From positions 1 to 64,000 of the forward strand of contig NZ_JAMB01000012.1 in assembly GCF_000521805.1 (NCBI RefSeq): a stretch of DNA of 64,000 nucleotides. Reading direction: 5' to 3'. The DNA comes from Marinomonas ushuaiensis DSM 15871 (GTDB lineage: Bacteria; Pseudomonadota; Gammaproteobacteria; Pseudomonadales; Marinomonadaceae). The notes under the pieces are model-generated. The model made no database searches, was not told where the DNA came from, and was given only the letters and a program-made list of their open reading frames with translations. The translations under genes were made by a program, and so were the position numbers. This document shows positions 25,370-39,045 of this stretch, piece after piece (the stretch's first letter is position 1; every line of letters begins with the position of its first letter).

Positions 25370-26070
25370 TGGCTAAATTAACTAAACGCGCTCGTTTGAT
25401 CGCAGAAAAAGTAGATGCGGCTAAACTGTACTCTGTAGATGAAGCTATGGCTCTTTTGTCTGAGTTCTCTACTGTTAAGTTTAAAGAATCTATCGATGTA
25501 TCTGTTAACTTAGGTGTTGACCCTCGTAAGTCTGATCAGGCTGTACGTGGTTCTACAGTTTTACCTAATGGTGCTGGTAAAGATGTTCGTGTTGCTGTGT
25601 TTGCGCAAGGTGCAAATGCTGAAGCTGCGAAAGAAGCTGGTGCAGATGTTGTTGGTTTTGAAGATTTAGCTGAGCAAGTTAAAGCTGGCAATCTTGATTT
25701 TGACGTTGTGATTGCATCTCCAGATGCGATGCGTATCGTTGGTCAGCTTGGTCAGATTTTAGGCCCACGTGGTCTAATGCCTAACCCTAAAGTTGGCACT
25801 GTAACGCCTGATGTTGCTACTGCAGTTAAAAATGCAAAAGCAGGTCAAGCTCGTTACCGTACAGATAAAAATGGTATTATTCATGCTGCAATCGGTTCTG
25901 TTGAATTTGCGGCTGAGTCTATCAAAGGCAACCTTGAAGCGCTTTTAGCTGACTTGCGTCGTGCTAAGCCAGCATCTTCAAAAGGTGTCTACATGAAAAA
26001 AGTGACTATGTCCTCTACAATGGGTCCTGGTCTACAAATTGATTTAAGTACACTTGCTTCGGTTAAGTAG
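25369..26070 (+). CDS. rplA: 50S ribosomal protein L1
   Basis: A 233-residue L1-stalk protein that helps release deacylated tRNA, and in many bacteria represses its own rplKA transcript. Conserved segments include [21 protein letters not shown] (split: [13 protein letters not shown]) and [15 protein letters not shown]. It starts at the A of the rplK stop codon TAA, a one-base overlap. Confidence 0.97.
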   Translation: MAKLTKRARLIAEKVDAAKLYSVDEAMALLSEFSTVKFKESIDVSVNLGVDPRKSDQAVRGSTVLPNGAGKDVRVAVFAQGANAEAAKEAGADVVGFEDLAEQVKAGNLDFDVVIASPDAMRIVGQLGQILGPRGLMPNPKVGTVTPDVATAVKNAKAGQARYRTDKNGIIHAAIGSVEFAAESIKGNLEALLADLRRAKPASSKGVYMKKVTMSSTMGPGLQIDLSTLASVK

Positions 26071-26302
26071 TATTTAAATCATGCGCTTTGGGGTCTGCCT
26101 TCATTAGTTTGTTGAGCAGGCCGTCAAAGACCGCAGGAACCTCTTGAAGGTTTAATGAAACGTTGAAAAATGTTTGTCCTGCGCAGATGGTGTGGCCCGA
26201 TTCAGATTTACTGGATCTAACTCACCAGCAAGTACTTCGAGTAATCGAAGAGTTGGTAAAAAAATAGGGGAATTTATTCCCTGCTAATCCAGGAGAAAAC
26301 CA
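26071..26302 (+). promoter_or_regulatory. rplJ leader (L10 autoregulatory region)
   Basis: This 232-base untranslated stretch contains the elements typical of the L10(L12)4-responsive leader: GAGCAGGCCGTCAAAGACCG and AACCTCTTGAAGGTTTAATG, followed by CCTGCGCAGATGG. It ends in CAGGAGAAAACC before rplJ. Its length and position match the known leader that balances L10/L12 synthesis. A promoter for rplJL may also lie here but I cannot place it. Confidence 0.75.
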
Positions 26303-26803
26303 ATGGCATTAGGTCTAGAAGACAAAAAAGCCATTGTCGCCGAAGTTAGCGAAGTTGCTAAAACTGCATTGTCTGCAGTCGTGGCTGATTCTCGCGGTGT
26401 TACCGTGGGCAGCATGACTGCGCTTCGTAAAGAAGCGCGTGAAGCAGGTGTTTATGTACGTGTTGTACGTAATACATTGGCTCGCCGTGCAGTTGAAGGC
26501 ACTGACTTCGAATGTCTAGCTCAAAGCTTTGTTGGTCCTACGTTGATCGCTTTCTCTAACGAGCACCCAGGTGCGGCCGCTCGTTTATTGAAATCTTTTG
26601 CGAAAGATAACAAAGAATTTGAAGTAAAGGCGTTGGCGTTCAACGGTGAGTTGATCCCAGCTGGCGACATTGATCGTTTGGCAACACTGCCTACATACGA
26701 CGAAGCTATTGCGAAACTGATGAGTGTTATTCAGGGCGCAACAAGCAAGTTTGTACGTACTCTTGCAGCGGTTCGCGATCAAAAAGAGCAAGAAGCGGCA
26801 TAA
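26303..26803 (+). CDS. rplJ: 50S ribosomal protein L10
   Basis: A 166-residue stalk base protein that anchors L7/L12 dimers. The start [20 protein letters not shown] and the RNA-binding segment [18 protein letters not shown] are typical. The C-terminal helix that binds L12 dimers is the final 30 residues. It follows a structured leader likely bound by the L10-L12 complex. Confidence 0.97.
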   Translation: MALGLEDKKAIVAEVSEVAKTALSAVVADSRGVTVGSMTALRKEAREAGVYVRVVRNTLARRAVEGTDFECLAQSFVGPTLIAFSNEHPGAAARLLKSFAKDNKEFEVKALAFNGELIPAGDIDRLATLPTYDEAIAKLMSVIQGATSKFVRTLAAVRDQKEQEAA

Positions 26804-26884
26804 TACGGTTTTCCGTAGTCCTTCTTGATAAAAATTTTGTTTTATTACCTTCGGGTGATTATAAAAAAGCTAGGAATCTGAGTC

Positions 26885-27256
26885 ATGGCTCTAACTAAAG
26901 AAGATATCATCAATGCAGTAGCAGAAATGTCTGTAATGGACGTTGTTGAACTAATTTCAGCAATGGAAGAGAAATTTGGCGTATCTGCCGCTGCTGGTGT
27001 AGCTGCTGGTCCTGCTGCAGACGCTGGTTCAGCTGCTGAAGAGCAAACTGAATTTGACGTTATTCTTACTGCCGCTGGCGATAAGAAAGTTAACGCAATT
27101 AAAGCTGTTCGTGCAGCGACTGGTCTTGGCTTGAAAGAAGCTAAAGCTATCGTTGACGGCGCTCCAATGGCTGTTAAAGAAGGCGTTTCTAAAGAAGATG
27201 CTGATGCTCTTAAAGCGGCTCTTGAAGAAGCTGGTGCATCTGTCGAAGTCAAGTAA
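26885..27256 (+). CDS. rplL: 50S ribosomal protein L7/L12
   Basis: A 123-residue stalk protein that recruits translation factors. It has an N-terminal dimerisation domain, an Ala-rich hinge (about 37-52) and the C-terminal factor-binding domain with [21 protein letters not shown] small UUCG-capped hairpin (about 26841-26865) lies in the 81-base gap after rplJ. An attenuator follows the gene. Confidence 0.97.
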   Translation: MALTKEDIINAVAEMSVMDVVELISAMEEKFGVSAAAGVAAGPAADAGSAAEEQTEFDVILTAAGDKKVNAIKAVRAATGLGLKEAKAIVDGAPMAVKEGVSKEDADALKAALEEAGASVEVK

Positions 27257-27296
27257 TGATACTTGTATTTCCAGATTTCGACCAATAAGTCGAAAT

Positions 27297-27325
27297 GGCT
27301 GGTGACGTTTGTCACCGGCCTTTTT
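27297..27325 (+). terminator. rplL-rpoB attenuator
   Basis: GGCTGGTGAC and GTCACCGGCC form a 10-bp stem with a GTTT loop, followed by TTTTT. Position matches the known partial terminator between rplL and rpoB that lowers polymerase expression relative to ribosomal proteins. Confidence 0.88.
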
Positions 27326-27444
27326 GGGTTTCTTGAAGCCCAGATAAAACTTAAAAGAATTTTCAAATGGGAGATAATGCTCCCATATACGGTAAGGCCT
27401 GATTTGGGCCTTTTGCGTCAATGTGCACAAGCTGGGGAATGCTG

Positions 27445-30400
27445 ATGGCCTACTCATACACTGAGAAAAAACGTATCCGTAAGGATTTCGGTAAACTGCC
27501 GCCCGTTTTGGATGTGCCATACTTGCTGGCAATTCAGCTTGAATCCTACCGTAATTTTCTGCAAGAAGGTAAATCTCTTGCGGAGCGTGGGGAATTAGGC
27601 TTGCATGGGGCTTTTAAATCTGTCTTTCCAATGGTCAGCTTTTCGGGAAGTGCGGCGCTAGAATACGTCGACTACCGTTTAGGTAAACCAGTATTTGATG
27701 TTAAAGAGTGTCAGTTACGTGGCGTCACTTACGCGGCACCTTTACGTGTTCGTGTACGACTTATCATTTATGATAAGGAGTCATCTAACAAGGCAATTAA
27801 AGACATTCGCGAGCAAGAAGTCTACATGGGTGAAATTCCACTCATGACAGATAATGGTACGTTTGTAATTAATGGTACTGAGCGTGTAATTGTTTCTCAA
27901 TTACATCGTTCTCCTGGTGTGTTTTTTGATCACGATCGTGGCAAAACGCACTCTTCAGGCAAGTTGCTACATTCTGCTCGTATTATTCCTTATCGTGGTT
28001 CTTGGTTGGACTTCGAGTTTGATCCGAAAGATTGCGTCTTCGTTCGTATTGACCGTCGTCGTAAGTTGCCAGCAACTATTCTGTTGCGAGCGCTGGGGTA
28101 CGATACAGAGCAAATTCTTGATACTTTCTTCGACTCTACTCGTTTCTATTTGAAACGTGATGGTTTTGAAATGGATCTTGTTGCTAACCGTCTTCGCGGT
28201 GAAACCGCTCTGTTTAATATTGCTGATGCAAATGGCGAGCTTATTGTTGAGGAAGGTCGTCGTATCACGGCTAAGCATATTCGCGTTATGGAGAAAGCTG
28301 GCCTTGAGCGCCTGTCTGTTCCGCTTGAGTACATGCTTGGTAAAGTGACGGCGAAAAATCTAGCTCATCCTTCTACAGGTGAGTTGATTGCTGAAGCAAA
28401 TACAGAGTTGTCTGTTGATCTGTTGGAGGCTTTGGTTTCTGCAGGGGTTTCAGAGTTAGAAACACTTTATACAAATGATTTGGATAATGGTCCGTTTATT
28501 TCTGATACTTTGCGTATCGATCCGACGAGCAATCGGTTGGAAGCATTGGTAGAAATCTACCGTATGATGCGTCCTGGCGAGCCACCAACAAAAGAATCAG
28601 CTGAAGGCTTGTTCCAAAGCTTGTTCTTCTCTGAGGATCGTTATGATCTATCTGGCGTTGGTCGAATGAAGTTCAACCGTCGTTTAGGTCGCGAAGAAGA
28701 TACTGGTGCTGGTGTTTTAGACAACGATGATATCGTTTCTGTATTAAGAACTTTGCTAGATATCCGTAACGGTAACGGCATGGTCGATGACATCGATCAC
28801 TTGGGCAACCGTCGAGTTCGTTCTGTTGGTGAAATGGCCGAGAACCAATTCCGCGTTGGTCTTGTTCGTGTTGAGCGTGCTGTGAAAGAGCGTTTGTCGA
28901 TGGCAGAAGCTGATGGCTTGATGCCTCAGGATCTTTTGAATGCGAAGCCAGTGGCTGCTGCAATCAAAGAATTCTTCGGTTCTAGCCAGTTGTCTCAGTT
29001 CATGGACCAAAATAATCCGCTTTCTGAAGTAACGCACAAGCGTCGTGTTTCTGCATTAGGGCCCGGTGGTCTTACTCGTGAACGCGCAGGCTTTGAAGTG
29101 CGTGACGTACATGCTACTCATTACGGCCGTGTATGTCCTATCGAAACGCCGGAAGGTCCAAACATCGGTTTGATTAACTCTCTGTCAACTTATGCTCGTA
29201 CGAATAGCTATGGTTTCTTAGAAACGCCATACCGTAAGATCATTGACGGCAAGATGACTGATGAGACTGTTTATATCTCAGCAATCGATGAGGCTAAGTA
29301 CGTTATCGCACAGGCTTCTGCGAATGTTAATGAAGAAGGTCGCTTGGTAGATGAGTTGGTTCAGGTGCGTCATATGCACGAAACCACTTTGATTCCAAAA
29401 GAAAAAGTAAACCTAATGGACGTGTCACCTCGTCAGGTTGTTTCGGTTGCGGCATCTTTGATTCCGTTCCTTGAACACGATGATGCTAACCGTGCCTTGA
29501 TGGGATCTAACATGCAGCGTCAGGCTGTACCGACACTTAAGGCAGATAAGCCTGTTGTTGGTACGGGTATGGAGCGAAATGTAGCAAAAGACTCTGGTGT
29601 TTGTATCGTTGCTAATCGTGGCGGTGTTATCGAGTCTGTTGATGCAAGTCGTATCGTTGTGCGTGTTAACTCTGAAGAAACAATAGCAGGTGAGGCGGGT
29701 GTAGACATCTACAACCTGACTAAATACGTTCGTTCTAACCAAAATACCTGTATCAATCAGCGTACCTTGGTTATGAAAGGTGAGAAGGTTGCTTCTGGCG
29801 ATATTATGGCGGATGGTCCTTCTGTAGACATGGGTGATTTGGCACTTGGCCAAAACATGCGTATTGCTTTCATGCCTTGGAATGGTTTCAACTTCGAAGA
29901 CTCGATCTTAGTATCTGAGCGCGTTGTTGAAGAAGACCGTTTCACGTCTATCCACATCCAAGAATTAACGTGTGTGGCTCGTGATACTAAGCTTGGGCCA
30001 GAAGAAATCACATCAGATATCCCTAACGTGGGCGAAGGTGCGCTTTCTAAGCTTGATCAATCCGGTATTGTTTATATCGGTGCAGAAGTTGAACCTGGTG
30101 ACATTCTAGTCGGTAAAGTAACACCTAAAGGTGAAACTCAGCTGACGCCTGAAGAGAAGCTTTTACGAGCTATCTTCGGTGAGAAAGCGTCTGATGTGAA
30201 AGATACTTCACAACGCGTTAAGACTGGTACTCGTGGTACCGTTATTGATGTTCAGGTGTTTACTCGTGATGGTATCGAGAAAGACGAACGTGCGAAGTTC
30301 ATTGAAAAATCGCAACTTGATCAAGTTCGCAAAGATTTGAATGAAGAGTTTCGTATTGTTGAAAAAGCGACATTTGAACGTTTAGCTGATGCTCTAGTTG

Positions 30401-31545
30401 GTCAGCAGGCTGAAGGTGGTCCTGGTTTAGCTCGTAATGCAGTGATTACTGAAGAATACTTAGCAAACTTAGATCATCCGGAGTGGTTTAAGATTCGTGT
30501 TGCTAATGAAGAAACGAGTGATCAGCTTGAAAAAGCACAGGCAGCTTTGGTTGAGCGTCGTAAAGAACTTGATGCTAAATTTGAAGATAAAAAACGTAAA
30601 CTGCAAACTGGTGATGATCTTGCGCCTGGCGTATTGAAAATTGTTAAAGTTTACGTAGCGATCAAACGTCGTATCCAGCCGGGTGATAAAATGGCCGGTC
30701 GTCATGGTAACAAGGGTGTAATTTCTAAGATTATGCCTGTAGAAGATATGCCATATGACGAGAACGGTGATCCAGTTGATATCGTGTTGAACCCACTTGG
30801 TGTTCCATCGCGGATGAACGTTGGTCAGGTGTTAGAAACTCACTTAGGTGCCGCCTCTAAAGGGTTGGGTCGTAAGATTAATGAGATGCTAACCGTTGAG
30901 CGTGAAAAAGCAGAAGCAGTTGCTGAGCTACGTGTTTTCTTAGATGAAATCTACAATGGCTATGAAGGCGATTTGAAGTGCGCACGTACAGAAGATTTGG
31001 ACAGCTTTACAGACGAAGAAATATTAACCTTGGCGGGCAACCTTACGGGTGGTGTTCCAATGGCGTCTGGTGCCTTTGATGGTGCAAAAGAGTCTGAGAT
31101 CAAACGTATGCTGCGTCTAGCTGGAATCAATGAAAGTGGACAGGTTAAGTTGTTTAACGGACGTACAGGTGATGCTTTTGATCGTCCTGTAACAGTTGGT
31201 TACATGTACATGCTTAAGTTGAACCATTTGGTTGATGACAAGATGCACGCACGTTCTACTGGTTCTTACAGCTTGGTTACTCAGCAACCATTGGGCGGTA
31301 AAGCTCAATTTGGTGGTCAGCGTTTCGGTGAGATGGAAGTATGGGCACTAGAAGCATACGGTGCCGCTTATACGCTTCAAGAAATGTTGACAGTGAAATC
31401 CGATGATGTGAATGGTCGTACGAAGATGTATAAAAACATCGTTGATGGCGATCACAGAATGGAACCTGGTATGCCTGAGTCCTTCAATGTATTGGTCAAA
31501 GAGATTCGTTCTCTTGGTATCGATATTGAGTTGGTTGCGGATTAA
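27445..31545 (+). CDS. rpoB: DNA-directed RNA polymerase subunit beta
   Basis: A 1366-residue polymerase subunit forming much of the catalytic cleft. Start at 27445 gives [17 protein letters not shown], the normal gammaproteobacterial N terminus, with GGGGA five bases upstream; the in-frame ATG at 27421 adds eight non-conserved residues. The rifampicin-binding region [19 protein letters not shown] and [14 protein letters not shown] is wild type. The C-terminal region includes [18 protein letters not shown]. It is separated from rpoC by 65 bases. Confidence 0.98.
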   Translation: MAYSYTEKKRIRKDFGKLPPVLDVPYLLAIQLESYRNFLQEGKSLAERGELGLHGAFKSVFPMVSFSGSAALEYVDYRLGKPVFDVKECQLRGVTYAAPLRVRVRLIIYDKESSNKAIKDIREQEVYMGEIPLMTDNGTFVINGTERVIVSQLHRSPGVFFDHDRGKTHSSGKLLHSARIIPYRGSWLDFEFDPKDCVFVRIDRRRKLPATILLRALGYDTEQILDTFFDSTRFYLKRDGFEMDLVANRLRGETALFNIADANGELIVEEGRRITAKHIRVMEKAGLERLSVPLEYMLGKVTAKNLAHPSTGELIAEANTELSVDLLEALVSAGVSELETLYTNDLDNGPFISDTLRIDPTSNRLEALVEIYRMMRPGEPPTKESAEGLFQSLFFSEDRYDLSGVGRMKFNRRLGREEDTGAGVLDNDDIVSVLRTLLDIRNGNGMVDDIDHLGNRRVRSVGEMAENQFRVGLVRVERAVKERLSMAEADGLMPQDLLNAKPVAAAIKEFFGSSQLSQFMDQNNPLSEVTHKRRVSALGPGGLTRERAGFEVRDVHATHYGRVCPIETPEGPNIGLINSLSTYARTNSYGFLETPYRKIIDGKMTDETVYISAIDEAKYVIAQASANVNEEGRLVDELVQVRHMHETTLIPKEKVNLMDVSPRQVVSVAASLIPFLEHDDANRALMGSNMQRQAVPTLKADKPVVGTGMERNVAKDSGVCIVANRGGVIESVDASRIVVRVNSEETIAGEAGVDIYNLTKYVRSNQNTCINQRTLVMKGEKVASGDIMADGPSVDMGDLALGQNMRIAFMPWNGFNFEDSILVSERVVEEDRFTSIHIQELTCVARDTKLGPEEITSDIPNVGEGALSKLDQSGIVYIGAEVEPGDILVGKVTPKGETQLTPEEKLLRAIFGEKASDVKDTSQRVKTGTRGTVIDVQVFTRDGIEKDERAKFIEKSQLDQVRKDLNEEFRIVEKATFERLADALVGQQAEGGPGLARNAVITEEYLANLDHPEWFKIRVANEETSDQLEKAQAALVERRKELDAKFEDKKRKLQTGDDLAPGVLKIVKVYVAIKRRIQPGDKMAGRHGNKGVISKIMPVEDMPYDENGDPVDIVLNPLGVPSRMNVGQVLETHLGAASKGLGRKINEMLTVEREKAEAVAELRVFLDEIYNGYEGDLKCARTEDLDSFTDEEILTLAGNLTGGVPMASGAFDGAKESEIKRMLRLAGINESGQVKLFNGRTGDAFDRPVTVGYMYMLKLNHLVDDKMHARSTGSYSLVTQQPLGGKAQFGGQRFGEMEVWALEAYGAAYTLQEMLTVKSDDVNGRTKMYKNIVDGDHRMEPGMPESFNVLVKEIRSLGIDIELVAD

Positions 31546-31610
31546 GCACGAATCACATTTGACCTGCTGGGGAGTAAGACTCCCCGGCCTTACGAGTGGG
31601 GCGAATACAC

Positions 31611-34600
31611 ATGAAAGACTTATTAGGTCTTCTAAAATCACAAGGACCATCTGACGAATTTGATGCGATCCGTATCGGCTTAGCGTCACCAGATATGATT
31701 CGTTCATGGTCTTACGGTGAAGTTAAGAAACCGGAAACCATTAACTATCGTACGTTCAAACCAGAGCGTGATGGTTTATTTTGTGCAAAAATCTTTGGTC
31801 CTATTAAGGATTATGAATGCTTATGTGGTAAATATAAGCGTTTGAAACACCGTGGTGTTATCTGTGAGAAATGTGGCGTTGAAGTGGCTCTGTCTAAAGT
31901 GCGTCGTGAACGTATGGGGCACATTGAGCTTGCATCGCCTGTTGCGCACATTTGGTTCCTAAAATCTCTACCATCACGTATTGGTCTTATCATGGATATG
32001 ACTTTACGTGACATTGAGCGAGTTTTGTATTTTGAATCTTTCATCGTGATTGATCCAGGTATGACGACGCTTGATAAAGGCCAATTGCTGAATGATGAGC
32101 AATATTTTGAAGCGCTAGAAGAGTTCGGTGACGAATTTGATGCCCGAATGGGTGCTGAAGCGGTTCAAATGTTGTTGCGTGATTTGGATATGCCTGAAGA
32201 AATTAATCGCATGCGTGAAGAGCTAAGCAGCACGAATTCTGAAACTCGTATTAAGAAGTTGTCTAAACGTCTTAAATTGGTTGAAGCATTCTTTCATTCT
32301 GGCAACAATCCTGAATGGATGGTGTTGGATGTATTGCCGGTTCTTCCGCCAGATCTTCGCCCATTGGTTCCTCTTGAAGGTGGCCGTTTTGCGACGTCTG
32401 ATTTGAACGATTTATATCGTCGAGTGATTAACCGTAACAACCGTCTTAAGCGCCTTCTAGAGCTTTCGGCTCCAGACATCATCGTACGTAACGAAAAGCG
32501 TATGTTGCAAGAGTCTGTTGATGCTTTGCTTGATAATGGCCGTCGTGGTCGTGCTATTACGGGTTCTAACAAGCGTCCTCTTAAATCTTTGGCAGATATG
32601 ATCAAAGGTAAGCAGGGTCGTTTCCGTCAGAACTTGCTAGGTAAGCGTGTTGACTATTCTGGTCGTTCTGTAATTACCGTAGGTCCATCTTTGCGTTTGC
32701 ATCAGTGTGGTCTACCTAAGAAAATGGCACTTGAGCTATTCAAGCCATTCATTTTCTCTAAGCTTGAGCTTCGTGGCATGGCGACGACGATCAAAGCAGC
32801 TAAGAAAATGGTTGAGCGCGAAACACCTGAAGTGTGGGATATCCTTGATGAGGTTATCCGCGAACATCCTGTTATGTTGAACCGTGCACCAACACTTCAC
32901 CGTTTGGGTATCCAAGCGTTTGAACCTATGTTGATCGAAGGTAAGGCGATTCAGTTGCACCCACTTGTGTGTGCGGCTTATAACGCCGATTTCGATGGTG
33001 ACCAAATGGCGGTTCACGTTCCGTTGACTATTGAAGCTCAGCTTGAAGCTCGTGCTTTGATGATGTCTACGAACAATATCTTGTCTCCAGCAAACGGCGA
33101 GCCGATCATCGTACCTTCTCAGGACGTTGTATTGGGTCTGTACTACATGACTCGTGAGAGAATTAATGCCAAGGGTGAAGGCATGGCGTTCTCTGACATC
33201 AAAGAAGTACACCGCGCGTATGGGGCGAAACAAGTTGATTTACAAGCGAAAGTAAAAGTACGTATCAGCCAAGTTGATACTACTCTTGATGGTGATAAAG
33301 TGCCGTCAACTTTTATTGCTGATACAACAGTTGGTCGAGCTTTATTGTTTGATATCGTTCCTGACGGCCTACCGTTCTCTGTGGTTAACCAAACCATGAA
33401 GAAGAAGGCGATCTCTAACTTAATCAATGAGTGTTACCGTAAAGTTGGTTTGAAAGAGAGCTGTATTTTTGCAGATCAGTTGATGTACACAGGTTTCGCT
33501 TATGCGACAGTATCTGGTTCATCTGTTGGTGTGGATGACTTTGTTATTCCGCCAGAAAAAGCTGAGATCATTGCGAAAGCGGAAGCGGAAGTAAAAGAAA
33601 TCGAATACCAGTACGCTGATGGTCTTGTAACGCAAGGCGAGAAGTATAATAAAGTAATCGATTTATGGTCTCGTACAAACGAAACCGTTACTGAAGCTAT
33701 GATGACAAACTTAGCAAAAGAGATGACTGTCAATAAAGCAGGTGAAACGGTTGAACAACAATCTTTCAACTCTGTATATATGATGGCTGACTCTGGAGCC
33801 CGTGGTAGTGTTGCCCAAATGCGTCAGTTGGGTGGTATGCGTGGTTTGATGGCGAAACCAGATGGTTCCATCATCGAAACACCGATCACTGCAAACTTCC
33901 GTGAAGGTTTATCAGTACTTCAGTACTTTACCTCTACACATGGTGCGCGTAAGGGTCTTGCTGATACGGCATTGAAAACGGCTAACTCTGGTTACTTAAC
34001 GCGTCGTCTTGTTGATGTGGCACAAGATTTGGTAATTACTGAAGTCGATTGTGGTTCTACGAATGGTATTGTTGTTAATGCCATGATCGAGGGCGGCGAT
34101 GTTGTTGTTCCTTTAGGTCATCGTGTGTTGGGTCGTGTAGTGGCTCAAGATGTTATCGATACGAAGGGCGACTTGGTGCTTCCTGCTGGTGTTCTGATTG
34201 ATGAGCATAATGTTCGTACAATTGAAGCGGCAGGTGTCGACGAAATGTTGATTCGTTCTGTTATCACTTGTGACACTCGCCATGGTGTGTGTGCTAAGTG
34301 TTACGGTCGTGATCTAGCTCGCGGTCATCAGGTGAATATCGGTGAAGCCGTTGGTGTTGTTGCCGCTCAGTCTATCGGTGAGCCTGGTACACAGTTAACA
34401 ATGCGTACATTCCACATCGGTGGTGCTGCGTCACGTGCCTCAGCTGTTGATAGCGTTCAAGTTAAGAGCGCTGGTACTGTTCGCTTCCATAAGATGAAGA
34501 GCATTGAGCGTCACACTGGTCATTTGGTTGTGGCATCTCGTTCATCTGAGTTGGCTATTGCTGATGAAGCGGGTCGTGAGAAAGAGCGTTATAAGCTTCC

Positions 34601-35813
34601 TTACGGTGCGGTATTGAGTGTTCGTGAAGGTGATGCTGTTGTGGCGGGTCAAATCGTTGCAAACTGGGATCCACATACACACCCAATCGTTTCTGAGATG
34701 GAAGGTCGTCTAGAATTCAGTGGTATGGAAGAAAATGTTACAATTCGCCGTCAATCGGACGAAATGACAGGTCTTACTACTATTGAAATTTTAGAAGTCA
34801 GAGATCGTCCAGCAGCAGGTAAGGATTTACGTCCTATGATTGCTGTTGTAGATGCAGAGGGTAATCCTGTATTGATCCCTGGTACGGATTCTCCTGTACA
34901 GTACATGCTTCCTGAGAAAGCCTTGTTGAGCCTAGATCATGGTGCAACAGTGAAGTCGGGTGAAGTACTTGCTCGTATTCCTCAAGAATCTATCGGTAAC
35001 AAAGATATTACCGGTGGTTTGCCACGAGTGGCAGACCTATTTGAAGCGCGTCGCCCGAAAGATCCTGCTGTTATGGCGGAAACAACTGGTGTTGTTAGCT
35101 TCGGTAAAGAAACAAAAGGTAAGATTCGTTTGGTTATCACTCCACAAGATGGCAGTGACCCAATTGAGACTTTGATTCCTAAATGGCGTCAAATTAATAT
35201 CTTTGATGGTGAAGAAGTGGCGAAAGGCGAAATTATTGCCGATGGTCCTCTAAGTCCTCATGATATTTTGCGTCTTCAAGGTGTAGAGGCATTGGCTGAC
35301 TACATTGGTAATGAAGTGCAAGAGGTTTACCGTCTACAGGGTGTAGTGATTAATGATAAGCATATTGAAGTTATTGTTAATCAGATGTTACGCAAAGTAG
35401 AAGTGGGTGAATCTGGCGATACAGATCTTATCCAAGGTGATCAAGTTGAGTTTACTAAACTTCTAGATGCAAACGAGAAAGCTATAGCAGAGGGTAAATT
35501 CCCTGCTAAGTACGAACGTGTGCTTCTAGGTATCACCAAAGCTTCTTTGGCTACTGAGTCCTTTATATCGGCAGCGTCTTTCCAAGAGACAACTCGAGTT
35601 CTTACGGAAGGTGCGGTTACTGGTAAGAAAGATCACTTACGTGGCTTGAAAGAAAACGTTGTAGTAGGTCGCTTAATACCAGCAGGTACAGGTTTGGCTT
35701 ACCATAATGAGCGCAAGAGAAAGAAAGAGCTTGCGCTAGCAGCAAATGAAGTAAGTACGACAGTTAGTGCGTCAGATGTGGAAGAAGCATTGAGTGCAGC
35801 ACTGAAAGACTAG
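31611..35813 (+). CDS. rpoC: DNA-directed RNA polymerase subunit beta'
   Basis: A 1400-residue polymerase subunit. Start at 31611 gives [11 protein letters not shown], the expected N terminus; an in-frame GTG at 31596 is rejected. Zn-binding cysteines lie in [20 protein letters not shown] near residue 70. The catalytic Mg loop is [14 protein letters not shown] near 458-471. The second Zn cluster includes [13 protein letters not shown] near 885. The trigger loop region has [11 protein letters not shown]. Length is normal. Confidence 0.98.
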   Translation: MKDLLGLLKSQGPSDEFDAIRIGLASPDMIRSWSYGEVKKPETINYRTFKPERDGLFCAKIFGPIKDYECLCGKYKRLKHRGVICEKCGVEVALSKVRRERMGHIELASPVAHIWFLKSLPSRIGLIMDMTLRDIERVLYFESFIVIDPGMTTLDKGQLLNDEQYFEALEEFGDEFDARMGAEAVQMLLRDLDMPEEINRMREELSSTNSETRIKKLSKRLKLVEAFFHSGNNPEWMVLDVLPVLPPDLRPLVPLEGGRFATSDLNDLYRRVINRNNRLKRLLELSAPDIIVRNEKRMLQESVDALLDNGRRGRAITGSNKRPLKSLADMIKGKQGRFRQNLLGKRVDYSGRSVITVGPSLRLHQCGLPKKMALELFKPFIFSKLELRGMATTIKAAKKMVERETPEVWDILDEVIREHPVMLNRAPTLHRLGIQAFEPMLIEGKAIQLHPLVCAAYNADFDGDQMAVHVPLTIEAQLEARALMMSTNNILSPANGEPIIVPSQDVVLGLYYMTRERINAKGEGMAFSDIKEVHRAYGAKQVDLQAKVKVRISQVDTTLDGDKVPSTFIADTTVGRALLFDIVPDGLPFSVVNQTMKKKAISNLINECYRKVGLKESCIFADQLMYTGFAYATVSGSSVGVDDFVIPPEKAEIIAKAEAEVKEIEYQYADGLVTQGEKYNKVIDLWSRTNETVTEAMMTNLAKEMTVNKAGETVEQQSFNSVYMMADSGARGSVAQMRQLGGMRGLMAKPDGSIIETPITANFREGLSVLQYFTSTHGARKGLADTALKTANSGYLTRRLVDVAQDLVITEVDCGSTNGIVVNAMIEGGDVVVPLGHRVLGRVVAQDVIDTKGDLVLPAGVLIDEHNVRTIEAAGVDEMLIRSVITCDTRHGVCAKCYGRDLARGHQVNIGEAVGVVAAQSIGEPGTQLTMRTFHIGGAASRASAVDSVQVKSAGTVRFHKMKSIERHTGHLVVASRSSELAIADEAGREKERYKLPYGAVLSVREGDAVVAGQIVANWDPHTHPIVSEMEGRLEFSGMEENVTIRRQSDEMTGLTTIEILEVRDRPAAGKDLRPMIAVVDAEGNPVLIPGTDSPVQYMLPEKALLSLDHGATVKSGEVLARIPQESIGNKDITGGLPRVADLFEARRPKDPAVMAETTGVVSFGKETKGKIRLVITPQDGSDPIETLIPKWRQINIFDGEEVAKGEIIADGPLSPHDILRLQGVEALADYIGNEVQEVYRLQGVVINDKHIEVIVNQMLRKVEVGESGDTDLIQGDQVEFTKLLDANEKAIAEGKFPAKYERVLLGITKASLATESFISAASFQETTRVLTEGAVTGKKDHLRGLKENVVVGRLIPAGTGLAYHNERKRKKELALAANEVSTTVSASDVEEALSAALKD

Positions 35814-35833
35814 TTATTTGTTGTTAAATCGCG

Positions 35834-35861
35834 AGGGAGGTGATTTTTTAGTCGCCTCCCT
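35834..35861 (+). terminator. Hairpin after rpoC
   Basis: AGGGAGGTGA and TCGCCTCCCT form a 10-bp stem with one T-G pair around a TTTTTTAG loop. No T run follows directly, so it may be a processing or weak termination site rather than a full terminator. Confidence 0.5.
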
Positions 35862-35862
35862 A

Positions 35863-36322
<460 letters not shown>

Positions 36323-36421
36323 GTTAATACTACTTAGTTCATTGTTTAGACATAATTTTGTAATACAGTAAGGCCGAGCAATAATTAATTTGTCTCGGGC
36401 GAACCTGAAGAGGGTATAGAT

Positions 36422-36895
36422 ATGCCAAGAAGACGCGTCGTCGCAAAGCGTGATGTCCTTCCGGATCCTAAACACGGAAGCCAGCTACTCGCTAAATTCA
36501 TTAACCACGTAATGGTTAGTGGTAAAAAGTCTGTAGCAGAAAGCATTGTTTACAATGCACTACAAACTGTTTCAGATCGTGCTAAAACAGATGAGCCTAT
36601 GGCTATCTTTGAAAAAGCATTAGAGTCTATCCAGCCAATGGTTGAGGTTAAATCTCGCCGTGTTGGTGGTGCTACTTATCAAGTTCCTGTTGAAGTTCGT
36701 CCAGCTCGTCGCGCAGCATTGTCTATGCGTTGGTTGGTTGATGCTTCTCGTAAGCGTGGTGAAAAATCTATGGCTTTGCGTCTTGCAGGCGAGATTTTAG
36801 ATGCTTCTGAAAATAAAGGTTCTGCTGTTAAGAAACGTGAAGACGTTCATCGCATGGCAGAAGCTAACAAAGCATTCTCTCACTACCGTTTCTAA
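36422..36895 (+). CDS. rpsG: 30S ribosomal protein S7
   Basis: A 157-residue primary 16S rRNA-binding protein that organises the 30S head. It shows [20 protein letters not shown] and the conserved [16 protein letters not shown] segment. In E. coli it represses str-operon translation; here the 99-base rpsL-rpsG gap could hold that site, but I see no clear structure. Confidence 0.97.
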   Translation: MPRRRVVAKRDVLPDPKHGSQLLAKFINHVMVSGKKSVAESIVYNALQTVSDRAKTDEPMAIFEKALESIQPMVEVKSRRVGGATYQVPVEVRPARRAALSMRWLVDASRKRGEKSMALRLAGEILDASENKGSAVKKREDVHRMAEANKAFSHYRF

Positions 36896-36916
36896 TCATC
36901 CGGAGAAGTATACCCA

Positions 36917-39010
36917 GTGGCACGTAAAACACCGATCAACCGCTACCGAAATATTGGTATCTGTGCGCATGTTGATGCAGGTAAAACGACGACAACTGAA
37001 CGCGTTCTTTTCTATACTGGTTTGTCTCATAAAATTGGTGAAGTGCACGATGGTGCAGCAACAATGGATTGGATGGAGCAAGAGCAAGAGCGCGGTATTA
37101 CTATAACTTCAGCGGCAACAACTTGCTTCTGGAGTGGTATGAGTAAGCAGTTTGAACAGCACCGTATCAACATTATAGATACGCCAGGACACGTAGATTT
37201 TACTATTGAAGTAGAACGTTCTTTGCGAGTCTTGGATGGTGCAGTTGTTGTGCTTTGTGGTTCTTCTGGCGTTCAACCTCAAACTGAGACGGTTTGGCGA
37301 CAGGCTAATAAATATGAAGTTCCTCGTATGGTGTTCGTCAATAAGATGGACCGTACAGGAGCGGATTATTATTCAGTCGTTCGTCAGTTAAAAGAGCGTC
37401 TTGGTGCGAATGCTGTTCCGATTCAAATCAATATCGGCACCGAAGAAAATTTCAAAGGTGTTATTGATCTTGTTTTGATGAAGGCAATAATGTGGAATGA
37501 AGAAGATCATGGTATGACGTTCTCTTTAGAGGATGTTCCTGCTGAGCTTCTTGATACTGCGTTAGAGTGGCGTGAGCAGATGGTTGAAGCCGCTGCGGAA
37601 GCAAATGATAAATTAACGGATAAATATCTTGAAGAAGGTGGATTATCTGTTGAGGAGATTAAAAGCGGTTTGCGAGCTCGTACATTAGCTAATGACATAG
37701 TCTTGGTTACATGTGGCTCTGCCTTTAAAAATAAAGGTGTGCAGGCTGTTTTGGATGCTGTTGTTGAATATATGCCTTCTCCGCTTGAAGTTAAAGCGAT
37801 AGAGGGTACGCTCGAAGATGGTGAGACGCTTGTTACTCGAGTTGCTGATGACGAGGCTCCGTTCTCTTCATTGGCTTTCAAGATAGCGACGGATCCATTT
37901 GTTGGTACGCTGACATTCATTCGTGTTTATTCTGGTGTGTTGCGTTCGGGTGATGCGGTTTATAATTCTGTTAAGCAGAAGCGTGAGCGTATTGGTCGAA
38001 TGGTTCAGATGCATGCCAATAATCGTGAAGAGATCAAAGAGGTTTTGGCGGGTGATATTGCTGCGCTTGTGGGGATGAAGTATGCCACTACAGGTGACAC
38101 TCTTTGTGACATGAAAGATGTTGTTGTGCTCGAGCGTATGGAGTTTCCAGAGCCTGTTATTTCTGTGGCGGTTGAGCCTAAGTCTCAAGCTGATCAGGAA
38201 AAAATGGGTGTTGCGCTAGGTAAGCTGGCGCAAGAAGACCCATCTTTTCGTGTTGAAACGCATGAAGAGACAGGGCAAACAATTATTTCCGGTATGGGTG
38301 AGCTGCATCTTGAAATACTTGTTGACCGTATGCGTCGCGAGTTTAAGGTGGAGGCTAACATTGGTAAGCCTCAAGTTTCCTACCGGGAGAAAATCCGCAA
38401 AGAAGTGGTGGTTAATCACAAATTTGTGCGTCAATCTGGTGGTCGTGGTCAATATGGCCATGTTGTGATGAAGTTGATTCCGACTGATAAAGACGGGCTT
38501 GAGTTTGTTAACGAGATTGTTGGTGGTGCTATTCCTAAAGAATACATCCCTGCGATAGAAAAGGGTATTTCCGAGCAAATGAAAAATGGTGTCACTGCTG
38601 GTTACCCGTTATTGGGTATTAAAGTGGTGCTGTTTGATGGATCATTCCATGATGTTGACTCAAATGAAATGGCCTTTAAAATTGCAGCTTCTCAGGGATT
38701 AAGAAAAGGGGCGCTTGATGCTGACCCTTGTGTTCTTGAACCTGTAATGAAAGTGGAAGTTGTAACTCCTGAAGAATATATGGGGGATGTGATGGGAGAC
38801 CTGAATCGTCGTCGTGGTATTGTTCAGGGGATGGACGATTCCCCGTCAGGTAAAATTATTCGAGCAGAAATTCCTTTAGGGGAAATGTTTGGGTATGCAA
38901 CTGATGTGCGTAGCTTGTCGCAAGGGCGTGCGAGTTATGCAATGGAGTTTGAGAAATACGCTGAAGCACCAACTAGTGTGGCAGACGCGCTCATTAAAAA
39001 CGATTATTAA
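36917..39010 (+). CDS. fusA: Elongation factor G
   Basis: A 697-residue translocase GTPase. It has G1 [15 protein letters not shown], switch [18 protein letters not shown]4 NKMDRTGA, and domains II-V including the domain IV segment [12 protein letters not shown]. The start is GTG at 36917, 14 bases after GGAG. Normal length; no duplicate is seen in the window. Confidence 0.97.
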   Translation: MARKTPINRYRNIGICAHVDAGKTTTTERVLFYTGLSHKIGEVHDGAATMDWMEQEQERGITITSAATTCFWSGMSKQFEQHRINIIDTPGHVDFTIEVERSLRVLDGAVVVLCGSSGVQPQTETVWRQANKYEVPRMVFVNKMDRTGADYYSVVRQLKERLGANAVPIQINIGTEENFKGVIDLVLMKAIMWNEEDHGMTFSLEDVPAELLDTALEWREQMVEAAAEANDKLTDKYLEEGGLSVEEIKSGLRARTLANDIVLVTCGSAFKNKGVQAVLDAVVEYMPSPLEVKAIEGTLEDGETLVTRVADDEAPFSSLAFKIATDPFVGTLTFIRVYSGVLRSGDAVYNSVKQKRERIGRMVQMHANNREEIKEVLAGDIAALVGMKYATTGDTLCDMKDVVVLERMEFPEPVISVAVEPKSQADQEKMGVALGKLAQEDPSFRVETHEETGQTIISGMGELHLEILVDRMRREFKVEANIGKPQVSYREKIRKEVVVNHKFVRQSGGRGQYGHVVMKLIPTDKDGLEFVNEIVGGAIPKEYIPAIEKGISEQMKNGVTAGYPLLGIKVVLFDGSFHDVDSNEMAFKIAASQGLRKGALDADPCVLEPVMKVEVVTPEEYMGDVMGDLNRRRGIVQGMDDSPSGKIIRAEIPLGEMFGYATDVRSLSQGRASYAMEFEKYAEAPTSVADALIKNDY

Positions 39011-39045
39011 TCATCATACTTACTATTACTTAAGGTATATGTATC

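Noticed and set aside
27967-28278. Minus-strand frames inside rpoB, rpoC, fusA and uvrA
   Set aside because: They are shadows of strongly conserved genes, with no ribosome sites or recognisable domains.
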